A stretch of 16,527 nucleotides of DNA from JAAEQG01 sp023133475 (lineage in GTDB: Bacteria > Planctomycetota > Phycisphaerae > UBA1845), in contig DAOVLE010000106.1 of NCBI GenBank assembly GCA_030631415.1, forward strand, positions 1-16,527. The letters run 5' to 3'. A program made the translations under genes and the position numbers. This document shows positions 1-7,109 of this stretch, piece by piece (position 1 is the first letter of the stretch; each line of letters starts with the position of its first letter). The notes below the pieces were generated by a model, which made no database searches, was not told the DNA's origin, and worked only from the letters and a program-made list of their open reading frames with translations.

Positions 1-12
1 CATTTTTCATGA

Positions 13-37
13 ACGCAGAGACGCAGAGAGCGCAGAG
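13..37. repeat. ACGCAGAG short tandem repeat
   Basis: Two perfect ACGCAGAG units (13-20, 21-28) followed by AG and a partial third copy (CGCAGAG, 31-37). It sits in the non-coding stretch upstream of flhA. The unit is 8 bases, unlike the 7-base units elsewhere in the window. No coding function is visible. Confidence 0.7.
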
Positions 38-76
38 AAGAAGGGAGTGCACCCGACGACAACGCTCCCCATCCCA

Positions 77-110
<34 letters not shown>

Positions 111-123
111 CTCCGAGGTGTTG

Positions 124-2250
124 ATGGACGCTGGGGCACTTAATAAATCGACCATTCTTGAGGTTGGCAACGCCATTGCTCGCCAACGGGGGACCCTGCT
201 GCCTGCGTTCTCGCTGTCCCTGATTCTGGTTATCCTGATTCCGCTACCCACCAACATTCTCGATTTCCTGCTGGTGACCAACCTGACGTTCTCCGCCGTC
301 ATCCTGCTCACGGTGATGTTCATGCGGAGCCCGTTGGAGTTTTCGTCTTTCCCTTCGGTTTTGCTGGCTATGACGCTGCTGCGCCTGGTGCTCAACATCG
401 CCACCACGCGGTTAATCCTCACCAACGCCGACCAAGGCACCGCCGCTGCCGGATTGGTCATCCAGACGTTCGGGCACTTTGTGGCTGGCGGCTCGCTGAT
501 CGTCGGGGTGATTATCTTTGCGATTATCGTGATCATTCAGTTCGTGGTGATCACCAAGGGTGCGACGCGAATTGCCGAAGTGGCTGCCCGCTTCACCCTG
601 GACGGCATGCCCGGCAAACAGATGGCGGTGGACGCCGACCTGAACGCCGGAACCATCAACGAGGAGGAGGCTAAACGCCGCCGGGCTCAGATCACCCAGG
701 AGGCGGACTTCTACGGGGCGATGGACGGTGCCAGCAAGTTCGTTCGCGGTGACGCGATTGCGGGCATCATCATCACCGTGGTCAACATTCTCGGCGGTTT
801 ATACGTGGGCATGGTGGAACTGGACCCGCCGCTTTCGTTCTTCGATACCCTGTCCACCTTCACCAGGCTGACTATCGGGGACGGGCTGGTCTCGCAGATT
901 CCCGCGTTCATCGTCTCGATCGGGGCAGCCATGATCGTGACCACCTCGTCGTCCAAGAACAACCTGGGCGAAGAGATTGCCCGGCAGGTAACCTCCCAGC
1001 CGTTGGCGATGGCGACTGCCGGCGCGTTCCTGCTTTTGCTGACGCTCACCCCGTTGCCGAAGGTCCCGCTGATTTTTCTGGCCAGTGCTTGCGGATTGCT
1101 CTTTCACCTGATCCGGCGTGGGCGCCGGGTGGTTGCGGAGGCCAAGGAGGCCAAGATCAAAACCAAACCGAAAACGCCCGAACGAATCGAGAACTACCTG
1201 CGCGTTGACCTCATGGAGCTGGAGATCGGATACGGCCTGATCAAACTCGTCGATCGCAAGCAGGGCGGCGACCTGCTCGACCGGGTCACCAATCTGCGGC
1301 GGCAAATCGCCCAGGACCTCGGCATTGTCGTGCCGCCCATCCGCATGCGCGACAACGTCCAACTTCAGCCGAACGAATACGTCGTCAAACTCAAGGGGCT
1401 TGAAATCGCCAGGGGGGAAATCATGCCCGGGCATCTGCTTGCTATCGACTCCGGCACGGTCACTTCCCGGGTTGGGGGGGTGGAGACCAAGGAGCCGTCC
1501 TTCGGGCTGCCGGCACTCTGGATCACCGATGACCAGCGCCATGAAGCCGAGCACAAGAACTACACCGTGGTTGAGCCGACCAGCGTGCTGGCGACGCACC
1601 TGACCGAAGTGATCAAGCAGCACGCCGACGAGTTGCTCACCCGCAACGAGGTCGCCCGGCTGCTGGACAACCTCAAGGAACGCTCGCCCAAGCTGATCGA
1701 GGAGACGGTTGGGGAGGTCGTCAAGCCCGGTGAGATTCAAGCGGTACTGCAAAACCTGTTGCGTGAGGGCGTCCCCATCCGCGATCTGGAGACGATCCTG
1801 GAGACTCTGGCGGACTGGGCCCCGCGCACCAAGGACCTCGAAGTGCTCACCGAATACGCCCGCAACGCGCTGGCCAGAACCATCTGCCACCTCCACCGTA
1901 GCCCCGAAGGCAAGATCAACTGTATTACACTGGACCCGAAACTGGAGGAACTGATCAATGCGAACCTGCAACGGTCCGAACAAGGGACATTCCAGGCCAT
2001 GCCTCCCCAAGTTCAGCAGCGTGTTGTCGAAGCCATCCGCGCCACGGTGCAGCGGGCGATGGTGGAGGGTATGGGGCATCCCCCGGTGTTGTTGTGCCCA
2101 CCACAAATCCGCGTTTGGGTGCGGCGGATGATCGAACCGGTGCTCTCGTCTGTTGCGGTGATGTCCTACAACGAAGTCGTTCGCGGTGTTGAGCTGGAAT
2201 CCAAGGGAATGGTAGTTCTCGATGAAAAACCTGAAGACCTTTCAAGCTAA
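124..2250 (+). CDS. flhA: FlhA, flagellar type III export gate protein
   Basis: FlhA is the inner-membrane export-gate subunit of the flagellar type III secretion apparatus; its cytoplasmic domain docks chaperone-substrate complexes. The product is 708 residues, typical for the family. Residues about 25-340 carry hydrophobic segments consistent with the usual eight-helix membrane domain. The FHIPEP-family signature is present as RIAEVAARF from residue 149 and DGMPGKQM at 160-167, followed by VDAD. A basic linker (about 335-360) leads to the cytoplasmic domain, which ends VVLDEKPEDLSS. I chose ATG at 124 because GAGG (115-118) lies five bases upstream; in-frame GTG (118) and TTG (121) starts would overlap that site. 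flhF begins inside the 3' end, a 29-base overlap that suggests translational coupling. Identification is secure; only the exact start is uncertain. Confidence 0.97.
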   Translation: MDAGALNKSTILEVGNAIARQRGTLLPAFSLSLILVILIPLPTNILDFLLVTNLTFSAVILLTVMFMRSPLEFSSFPSVLLAMTLLRLVLNIATTRLILTNADQGTAAAGLVIQTFGHFVAGGSLIVGVIIFAIIVIIQFVVITKGATRIAEVAARFTLDGMPGKQMAVDADLNAGTINEEEAKRRRAQITQEADFYGAMDGASKFVRGDAIAGIIITVVNILGGLYVGMVELDPPLSFFDTLSTFTRLTIGDGLVSQIPAFIVSIGAAMIVTTSSSKNNLGEEIARQVTSQPLAMATAGAFLLLLTLTPLPKVPLIFLASACGLLFHLIRRGRRVVAEAKEAKIKTKPKTPERIENYLRVDLMELEIGYGLIKLVDRKQGGDLLDRVTNLRRQIAQDLGIVVPPIRMRDNVQLQPNEYVVKLKGLEIARGEIMPGHLLAIDSGTVTSRVGGVETKEPSFGLPALWITDDQRHEAEHKNYTVVEPTSVLATHLTEVIKQHADELLTRNEVARLLDNLKERSPKLIEETVGEVVKPGEIQAVLQNLLREGVPIRDLETILETLADWAPRTKDLEVLTEYARNALARTICHLHRSPEGKINCITLDPKLEELINANLQRSEQGTFQAMPPQVQQRVVEAIRATVQRAMVEGMGHPPVLLCPPQIRVWVRRMIEPVLSSVAVMSYNEVVRGVELESKGMVVLDEKPEDLSS

Positions 2251-3319
2251 AACAATGGCAGAAGCCATCGACCAGGTCAAACGTCGGCTGGGGCGTGACG
2301 CGGTGATCATGCACACCCGCACGGTGACCCGGGGCGGGGTGCTGGGTTTCGGTGGCCAGCCGCTCGTGGAAGTGACCGCCGCTGCCGGGGATATGACATC
2401 AGTGCCGGCTCGGCAAAACAGCGGGGTCACCGACCAGCGTAAATTGTTGGCTGAGTTCGGCGAGTTGCGGGCTGCGGTCCAAGGCCTCGTGCAGGATGCA
2501 CGCCTGCGGCGCGTCCCCAACCTGCCGGAAGAACTCCTCGAAGCCTACACCAGCCTGATTCAAACCGATGTGGCTGAGGATATTGCCGTGCAACTGGTGG
2601 ACCGGATTCGTGGCGATCTGGACCCCAGCCGGCTGGCCGATCCGCAGGTGGTTCGCCGGCATCTGGCCGCTTACGTGGAGTCCATGCTTCCGGTGGCTGG
2701 GCCTATCCTTCTGACTCATCGGGCTGCCCCGGCGGTCATCGCCCTGATCGGCCCGACGGGGGTGGGCAAGACCACCACCATCGCCAAGCTCGCCGCCAAT
2801 TTCAGCCTGCGCGAGGGCAAGAAGGTCGGGATTATCACCATCGACACCTACCGCATCGCCGCCGTCGAGCAGATGCGCACCTACGCCCGCATCATCAACG
2901 TGCCTCTGGAGGTGGTGATGAGCCCATCGCAATTACGCGGCACGATCGATACTATGAAAGACCGCGACGTGATCCTGCTGGACACCGCCGGGCGAAGCCA
3001 CAGCGATCAGATCAAGCTCAACGAACTAAAATGTTATCTGGATGAAGCCAAGCCCCACGAAGTGCACCTGGTGCTCTCTGCCACCACCAGTCGGGGCGTG
3101 CTCTCCGAAGCCGTCGAACGTTTCGGCGTCGTCGGCGTCGACCGGGTCATCTTCACCAAGCTGGACGAAGCGGTTGGTTTCGGGGCGATCCTTTCCTGTC
3201 TGACCCAGGCCAATGCCCGCCTTTCATACCTCACCGACGGGCAGGAGGTGCCCGACGATATCGAGGTAGGCCATAGCCGCCGGGTGGCGGAACTCATCGT
3301 CAGCGGCAAACGAGTGTAG
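2222..3319 (+). CDS. flhF: FlhF, SRP-family GTPase for flagellar placement
   Basis: FlhF is a signal-recognition-particle-type GTPase that sets flagellar position and number at the membrane. The product is 365 residues. The N-terminal part (MKNLKTFQAKTMAEAIDQVK) matches the FlhF B-domain opening, then a helical N domain (about 70-165) and the NG GTPase domain. P-loop GPTGVGKTT is at 177-185, IDTYRIAAVEQ follows, DTAGR is at 254-258 and TKLDE at 312-316. The gene starts inside flhA without a strong Shine-Dalgarno of its own, so it is probably translated by coupling. The stop codon TAG (3317-3319) is the TAG of a GTAGGGCGGG repeat that begins at 3316, so the native 3' end may have been replaced when the repeat arrived. 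No flhG (MinD-like ATPase that regulates FlhF) follows in this window. Confidence 0.96.
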   Translation: MKNLKTFQAKTMAEAIDQVKRRLGRDAVIMHTRTVTRGGVLGFGGQPLVEVTAAAGDMTSVPARQNSGVTDQRKLLAEFGELRAAVQGLVQDARLRRVPNLPEELLEAYTSLIQTDVAEDIAVQLVDRIRGDLDPSRLADPQVVRRHLAAYVESMLPVAGPILLTHRAAPAVIALIGPTGVGKTTTIAKLAANFSLREGKKVGIITIDTYRIAAVEQMRTYARIINVPLEVVMSPSQLRGTIDTMKDRDVILLDTAGRSHSDQIKLNELKCYLDEAKPHEVHLVLSATTSRGVLSEAVERFGVVGVDRVIFTKLDEAVGFGAILSCLTQANARLSYLTDGQEVPDDIEVGHSRRVAELIVSGKRV

Positions 3320-3340
3320 GGCGGGTAGAACCCGCCCTAC
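3316..3340. repeat. Minimal GTAG-REP palindrome at the flhF stop
   Basis: A 25-base perfect palindrome: arms GTAGGGCGGG and CCCGCCCTAC around TAGAA. It has the same ends as the 57- and 82-base elements in the window and is the shortest form seen. Its TAG (3317-3319) is the stop codon of flhF. As RNA it would form a 10-bp stem directly at the end of flhF, but no U-run follows, so a role as terminator is only possible. Confidence 0.85.
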
Positions 3341-3397
3341 ATTGGGTGGCCCATGGCGAAGCTTTGGGGCTTTTTACAAAATCCCTGAAATATCCCC

Positions 3398-3426
3398 TTG
3401 CAAACTGCGGATATATGTTGCATGAT
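3398..3426 (+). promoter_or_regulatory. Candidate sigma-70-type promoter
   Basis: TTGCAA (3398-3403) and CATGAT (3421-3426) are separated by 17 bases, a fair match to housekeeping -35/-10 boxes. It lies in the 269-base gap between flhF and the small membrane-protein gene and could drive that gene and the sigma factor. The assignment rests on motif matching alone. Confidence 0.25.
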
Positions 3427-3588
3427 TGATGTATCGAGTTGGCGTCTTGGTCCAGGAGGGTTTCGAGTCGCCACCCGGATGGATGTTGTCGCTAAAGGGT
3501 TCTTCCCGCGCTGGGCGTTTTCCCTTTGCGCCAGGCGATGGCATCTGTTGGAGGGTTTTGGTAATAAGGCAACACGGATGTTGCAGGC

Positions 3589-3894
3589 ATGATCGTTAAG
3601 TTTTCAGGGGCAATCCTGGGTCTTCTCGCGTTCAGCGTAGCCGTAGTGGGCGGTCTTTGGGTAGGCAACCCGGCTACGGTAGTTCTTTCCCGCGCCATTT
3701 GGTCATTGGTGGTCTTTTGCGCCCTGGGGCTTGTGGTAGGTTTCGCAGCCCATGCGGTGGTGGAGGAGTATGCACGCCGGCGTTTCGATGCGGTTCGGGC
3801 TGAAGTGCAGGACCCGGACGAATCGGGCGAACCCGCCGACGAGAACGCTACAACCTCCACTTCGCAGGAAGAGCAGGCACAAGAGACAAAGTAA
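3589..3894 (+). CDS. Small two-helix membrane protein between flhF and the sigma factor
   Basis: I do not recognise a named family. The 101-residue product has two hydrophobic segments, about residues 5-25 and 37-57, followed by a charged stretch (VVEEYARRRFDAVRAEV) and an acidic, low-complexity tail ending QEEQAQETK. Both ends are probably in the cytoplasm, with the tail exposed. The ATG at 3589 has no strong Shine-Dalgarno; it overlaps as ATGA the stop of a weak upstream 64-codon frame. The gene sits where many flagellated bacteria carry flhG, between flhF and fliA, but nothing in it resembles a MinD-type ATPase. Its position suggests a flagellar or membrane-associated role, which is inference only. 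Confidence 0.7.
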   Translation: MIVKFSGAILGLLAFSVAVVGGLWVGNPATVVLSRAIWSLVVFCALGLVVGFAAHAVVEEYARRRFDAVRAEVQDPDESGEPADENATTSTSQEEQAQETK

Positions 3895-3990
3895 CGCATA
3901 ACTCCAGTCGGTCACCGTGGAATATCGCCCGCAAAAGTTGCGTGGGGATGTGCGAGTGATCGGCTGTCGGGTTTGCGGGGAGGAGTGTTC

Positions 3991-4812
3991 ATGCTTGCCG
4001 CTCAGACCATGCCCGATATCGCCACCATCTGGCACCGATTCAAAGCCACCGGCGATCAGGCATTGCGCAACATCCTGATGGAAACCTATCTGCCGGTCGT
4101 CAAGTACAATGCTGAACGTCTTTGCAGTAGATTGTCCGATGAGGTGGACTGCGATGACCTGGTTTCCGCCGGCGTCTTTGGATTGGCTGACGCCATCAAC
4201 TCATTCGATCTAAGCCGGGGCGTAAGATTTGAGACTTACTGTGCTCCGCGTATCCGGGGGGCCATGTTGGACGAATTGCGAAATCTGGATTGGGTGCCGC
4301 GCATCATACGCAGCCGTGCCGCCAAGCTCGAAGAGGCCAACCGCACTCTCGAAGCCGAACTGGGGCGTGCCCCCGACGACGACGAGTTGGCTGATCGCCT
4401 GAAGCTACCCCACGCCAAGCTGGACAAGTTCAAGCGTGATGGCAACGCTGTGGCGTTCGTCTCGCTTTCACACCCCCACTACGCGACCAAATCCAGCAAG
4501 GACATCTGTGCCATCGACCTGCTGGAGGACGAACGGGGCAAAAACCCCCTGCTCGAAACCCAAAAGAGAGACCTCAAGGACATGGTCACCCGTGGGCTGA
4601 GCAGGGCTGAGCGGTTGGTCCTGATTCTTTATTACTATGAAGCGATGAGCATGAAGGAGATCGGCACGGTGCTGGACCTCTCCGAGAGCCGCATCTCACA
4701 GATGCGCTCCTCCGTCATCGAGCGTCTGAGGTGCCAATTCCGCCACCGTCGCGAGGTCCGCAGGAGAATGGAGAATGGAGAATTGAGAATGGAGAATGGA
4801 GAATGGATGTAG
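3991..4812 (+). CDS. fliA: FliA/WhiG-family flagellar RNA polymerase sigma factor
   Basis: This is an alternative sigma factor of the sigma-28 type, which directs RNA polymerase to late flagellar promoters. The product is 273 residues. Region 2 begins near D55 (DDLVSAGVFGLADAINSFD, then RFETYCAPRIRGAMLDELR), followed by the family hallmark DWVPRIIRS; region 3 is about 108-150 (LGRAPDDDELADRL). Region 4 is about 203-250 (LSRAERLVLILYYYEAMSMK, helix-turn-helix GTVLDLSESRISQMRSS). I chose ATG 3991 because GGGGAGGAG lies at 3977-3985, six bases upstream; an in-frame TTG at 3973 lacks such a site. The last 14 residues (260-273, MENGELRMENGEWM) are encoded by the ATGGAGA tandem repeat, and the TAG stop belongs to the adjoining REP element. 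These residues lie beyond region 4, so function is probably kept. Confidence 0.94.
   Translation: MLAAQTMPDIATIWHRFKATGDQALRNILMETYLPVVKYNAERLCSRLSDEVDCDDLVSAGVFGLADAINSFDLSRGVRFETYCAPRIRGAMLDELRNLDWVPRIIRSRAAKLEEANRTLEAELGRAPDDDELADRLKLPHAKLDKFKRDGNAVAFVSLSHPHYATKSSKDICAIDLLEDERGKNPLLETQKRDLKDMVTRGLSRAERLVLILYYYEAMSMKEIGTVLDLSESRISQMRSSVIERLRCQFRHRREVRRRMENGELRMENGEWM
4764..4806. repeat. ATGGAGA heptamer array inside the 3' end of the sigma-factor gene
   Basis: About six 7-base units based on ATGGAGA, with one variant (ATTGAGA), run from the last codons of the sigma-factor gene to just before its stop. Three units (21 bases) encode the heptapeptide MENGEWR in this frame. Because the unit is not a multiple of three, gain or loss of one copy would shift the frame of the protein tail. 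Confidence 0.85.
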
Positions 4813-4865
4813 GGCGGGTTCTACCCGCCGCGTGATGCCACAACGGCGGGTGGAACCCGCCCTAC
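4809..4865. repeat. 57-base paired REP element (BIME)
   Basis: Begins GTAGGGCGGG and ends CCCGCCCTAC, with inverted arms of about 21 bases around a 15-base spacer. Each half is GTAG followed by a GGCGGGT/ACCCGCC hairpin, the layout of REP sequences recognised by RAYT transposases. Its GTAG supplies the TAG stop of the sigma-factor gene (4810-4812). It is followed by a TTGCCTTG tract (4874-4889), the same neighbour order as at 9585-9784. Confidence 0.85.
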
Positions 4866-4924
4866 ATCTAAAGTTGCCTTGTTGCCTTTCCCCCCTTCCC
4901 TTGCCCCCTCCGCGATATCGTAGG

Positions 4925-4956
4925 ATAGGATGTCACCCGGTGCGGTGGCGTCCTAT
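4925..4956 (+). promoter_or_regulatory. RNA hairpin directly upstream of a ribosome-binding site
   Basis: Arms 4925-4937 and 4944-4956 form a 13-bp stem with a 6-base loop (CGGTGC). Two of the pairs are G-U wobbles when read as + strand RNA and would be A-C mismatches on the other strand, so the structure is better as a + strand transcript. The AAGGGGGA ribosome-binding site of the next gene starts about six bases later and no U-run follows, which fits a 5' leader structure better than a terminator. Confidence 0.45.
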
Positions 4957-4976
4957 ATTGTAAGGGGGATCGGCAA

Positions 4977-5705
4977 ATGAAGTGGTTGGCCAAGTCGTTC
5001 ATCATCATGGTTGTGGGGCTTTGCGTATCGACCGCGCTGTTGATAGGCCCTCTAAGCAAGCAGTTGACAGAGCTATCGCTTTTCCGACGGGGCGCCGACG
5101 CGAAAGGTGAGGGCAAGGCTGATTCAAAGCCCGGTAAAGCAAGCCACTCGAAGGTGGCAGCCCTGCACGCTCGCAACGAGGTTGAACTCCAAAAAATCGT
5201 CGCCAACATCCGCGATGAGTTTGCAACTGAGGTAACTCCACGGCAGTTCAGCTCGCATCACGTCGCCCGCGACTATTTGGAACGGCTTCGGTTGGCCCGG
5301 CAGGCTCAGGTTATGGGCTTTGAACTGGACCCGCGCGCCTTTGGTGACGACACCTGCATGCGCCGCCACCTCGAAGCCCTACGTCAGGGGCGAGAACCTG
5401 CCGCTACGGCTCTCCCCAGCGCTGGGCTGTTGGTCAACGGTTCGTCTGCCGTCGGGTCTGCGAATCCCCCGCCTCGTGATTGTGTATTCATCTACGGACA
5501 CAAGTATTATCGGGATGCAAACGGAAGGTATGTGCGGGCTGACGGGGTTCTTCTGCAAACCTCCGCTCTAAAACCGGCTCAACGAAAACCATCGGATTCA
5601 CCGTCACCTGGCTCGAATGACGCAATTTTGCCCGCCGACGAGCTTCCGTACGACTTGGACGAGTTACTGAAAATGCTGGAAATGGCGAACAAAATCGCTG
5701 GATGA
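4977..5705 (+). CDS. Hypothetical single-pass membrane-anchored protein
   Basis: No family is recognised. The 242-residue product starts MKWLAKSFIIMVVGLCVSTA, an uncleaved signal-anchor-like helix (about residues 6-26), so most of the protein probably lies outside the cytoplasmic membrane. The remainder is hydrophilic, with a helical, charged central part (about 60-140), a segment with CVFIYGHKYYRDANGRYVRA (about 164-183), a proline/serine-rich linker and an acidic helical end (ELPYDLDELLKMLEMANKIA). AAGGGGGA at 4962-4968 precedes ATG 4977 at good spacing. A 13-bp hairpin lies just upstream and a REP element separates it from the sigma-factor gene, so it may be transcribed separately. It is adjacent to the flagellar block, but a flagellar role is not supported by any motif. 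Confidence 0.75.
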   Translation: MKWLAKSFIIMVVGLCVSTALLIGPLSKQLTELSLFRRGADAKGEGKADSKPGKASHSKVAALHARNEVELQKIVANIRDEFATEVTPRQFSSHHVARDYLERLRLARQAQVMGFELDPRAFGDDTCMRRHLEALRQGREPAATALPSAGLLVNGSSAVGSANPPPRDCVFIYGHKYYRDANGRYVRADGVLLQTSALKPAQRKPSDSPSPGSNDAILPADELPYDLDELLKMLEMANKIAG

Positions 5706-5756
5706 TTCGCGCCCCGCCCCGCAGGCAGCATGGGCGAGAACCCCGTCATGAAGAAA

Positions 5757-5843
5757 CGGAGAGGATGGGATTCGAACCCATGGTGCGGTTACCCACACAC
5801 ACGCTTTCCAAGCGTGCCCCTTAGGCCACTCGGGCACCTCTCC
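5757..5843 (-). tRNA. tRNA-Ser (GGA anticodon)
   Basis: An 87-base class II tRNA on the - strand. The acceptor arms GGAGAGG and CCTCTCC pair fully, with discriminator G at 5757. The anticodon stem is CACGC/GCGTG around loop TTGGAAA, giving anticodon GGA (complement TCC at 5807-5809), which reads UCC and UCU. A long variable arm with GTGGGTAACC and the T-arm GGTTCGAATCC are present, as expected of serine tRNAs. The 3' CCA is not encoded. No terminator or clear promoter was recognised around it. Confidence 0.96.
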
Positions 5844-5965
5844 AGGCATATTTACCCACATGCCCGTCCCGGGCGGAAGCGATCATTCCGACACTGGCGT
5901 CTCACGCCACGGGACCACGGGTGCTATTATGCACTCTATCCCGGAAATGGCAAGGGTGGGCAAAC

Positions 5966-6006
5966 GTAGGGTGGGTGGAATCTCGCGAAGCGAGATGGAA
6001 CCCACC
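5966..6006. repeat. GTAG-REP variant with GGTGGGT arms
   Basis: Begins GTAGGGTGGGT and ends ACCCACC, with an inner perfect stem TCTCGC/GCGAGA around GAA. It shares the GTAG start and hairpin plan of the GTAGGGCGGG family but has a C-to-T change in the arm and a different core, so it looks like a second REP subfamily. It opens the 366-base gene-free stretch between the tRNA and the cation-transporter gene, which is filled by repeats (5966-6201). Confidence 0.7.
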
Positions 6007-6018
6007 AACCCGGAAGAA

Positions 6019-6067
6019 ATGGAGAATGGAGAATGGAGAATGGAGAATGGAGAATGGAGAATGGAGA
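6019..6067. repeat. ATGGAGA heptamer array, seven perfect copies
   Basis: Seven uninterrupted ATGGAGA units. The same unit forms the 3' end of the sigma-factor gene 1.2 kb away. In one frame it reads MENGEWR repeatedly, but no gene is supported here. The perfect identity of the copies suggests recent expansion by slippage. Confidence 0.95.
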
Positions 6068-6102
6068 ACGAAGAATCAAACGCCACCTTTTGCATTCTCC
6101 AC

Positions 6103-6148
6103 GCTCCCCTTCGGGTCGCCGCTAAACGCTACGGACTTGTCGCCGCTA
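6103..6148. repeat. 46-base dispersed repeat module, copy 1
   Basis: Starts GCTCCCCTTCGGGTCGCCGC and ends TGTCGCCGCTA. A second copy at 9669-9714 differs at one base (ACTTGT here, ATTTGT there). Within it GTCGCCGCTA occurs twice. It sits between the ATGGAGA array and an inverted remnant of that array, so it is part of a composite repeat island. Confidence 0.85.
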
Positions 6149-6180
6149 AACACGCTGGCGCGATTGCGATCACTGCGCTT

Positions 6181-6201
6181 CTCAATTCTCAATTCTCCAT
6201 T
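6181..6201. repeat. Inverted remnant of the ATGGAGA array
   Basis: CTCAATTCTCAATTCTCCAT is the reverse complement of ATGGAGA units with the ATTGAGA variant. It lies nine bases from the stop codon of the cation-transporter gene and opposes the array at 6019-6067, so the island has inverted ends. Confidence 0.7.
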
Positions 6202-6209
6202 CGTCACGT

Positions 6210-7109
6210 TTACCTGTGCTCTGCTGCTCCGCCCCGTGCCGGTGAGATGTGAACAAACGCACGCTCCACACTGCCGATCGCCTCGACGGCAGCCCGCGTG
6301 GCTTCGCACACCTCATGGGATTCGATAGTGGATAGCGCCCCATCCACCCCTGCGGTCAGCTCGACGTGGACGAACGGCCCAACGTAGTGAGCTTTGATGT
6401 CGTCAACTTCGCACACCCCGTCAACGCTCTCTGCGGCGCTGCGAATGCGCTCCAGCAGTTCCCGGTCAGGTGATCGGCCCATCAGGTAATCAAGGTTTTC
6501 TGTCCCGATCCGGTAGCTGCTATAGAGGATGTACCCGCCCACCAGAATGGCGGCGAACGTATCGAGCATCGCCACACCAAGCTCCGCCACCACCACTGCA
6601 ACCAGACCCTGTAATGATATGAGCACGTCATTACGACAATCGATTGCCGTAGCCCGCAGGGCGGGGCTGTGCAACTCTTTCCCGCGACGCCGGAAAAACA
6701 CCGTAAGCCACGCCTTGAGCCCGGCGGTCACGCACAGGGCAACGATAGGGTACAACCCTATGCGCTGGGGAAGCTCACCGGCCCAGAGATGAACCATGCC
6801 CATCCTGCATACCTCGAAACCGAGGATTCCGGTAAAGATCGCCACCACCAGCCCTGCGACCGGCTCCGCCCGGCGATGCCCGAAGGGGTGGTTTTCGTCC
6901 GGTCTCATCCATGCCCAGCGAACGCATAGCAGGATCACTCCCGCGGAGACGAGGTCCGCCAGTGAATTGAGGGTTTCGGAGAGGATGGTCAGGCTGTCGG
7001 ATAACCCGGTGGCGGCGGCTTTGATGGCAAGCAGAAAAGCATTGGCCCCGATCGCCACCACAGCAGCCCGCATGGCTACGGATTTTCCCAACACGGAAAA
7101 AGGGGACAT
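6210..7109 (-). CDS. Cation diffusion facilitator (CDF) family metal transporter
   Basis: CDF proteins export divalent metals (Zn, Fe, Mn, Co and others) across the cytoplasmic membrane in exchange for protons. The 299-residue product has the family layout of about six helices (residues 10-190) and a soluble C-terminal domain (about 200-299; VCEVDDIKAHYVGPFVHVEL). The family-typical HPFGHRRAEP is at 74-83. The transmembrane metal site would be N48/D52 (SETLNSLAD) and D157/D161 (DCRND); the first position is Asn where Asp or His is more usual, so the metal cannot be predicted. The chosen ATG (7109) lies inside the terminal repeat of a MITE-like element; a second in-frame ATG at 7073 (MRAAVV) could be the original start, and the frame also stays open upstream to 7217. 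The stop is followed within ten bases by a repeat island. Confidence 0.92.
   Translation of the reverse strand: MSPFSVLGKSVAMRAAVVAIGANAFLLAIKAAATGLSDSLTILSETLNSLADLVSAGVILLCVRWAWMRPDENHPFGHRRAEPVAGLVVAIFTGILGFEVCRMGMVHLWAGELPQRIGLYPIVALCVTAGLKAWLTVFFRRRGKELHSPALRATAIDCRNDVLISLQGLVAVVVAELGVAMLDTFAAILVGGYILYSSYRIGTENLDYLMGRSPDRELLERIRSAAESVDGVCEVDDIKAHYVGPFVHVELTAGVDGALSTIESHEVCEATRAAVEAIGSVERAFVHISPARGGAAEHR

Noticed and set aside
799..2106. A 435-codon open frame on the - strand opposite flhA
   Set aside because: It lies wholly within the well-supported flhA gene, has no family-like motifs, and long antisense frames are common in GC-rich coding DNA.
3440..3590. Possible c-di-GMP (GEMM) riboswitch ahead of the flagellar small gene
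   Set aside because: The flagellar context made it attractive, but the conserved GEMM core and tetraloop-receptor sequences could not be found on either strand.
3398..3592. A 64-codon frame starting at TTG and ending in an ATGA overlap with the small membrane-protein gene
   Set aside because: No ribosome-binding site, a non-ATG start and no recognisable sequence; the start coincides with a candidate -35 box. The overlap is suggestive but not enough for a gene call.
5860..6328. Open frames reading MENGEWR repeats between the tRNA and the transporter gene
   Set aside because: The frames are made of the ATGGAGA tandem array and repeat modules and have no supported start or family; they are a consequence of the heptamer repeat.
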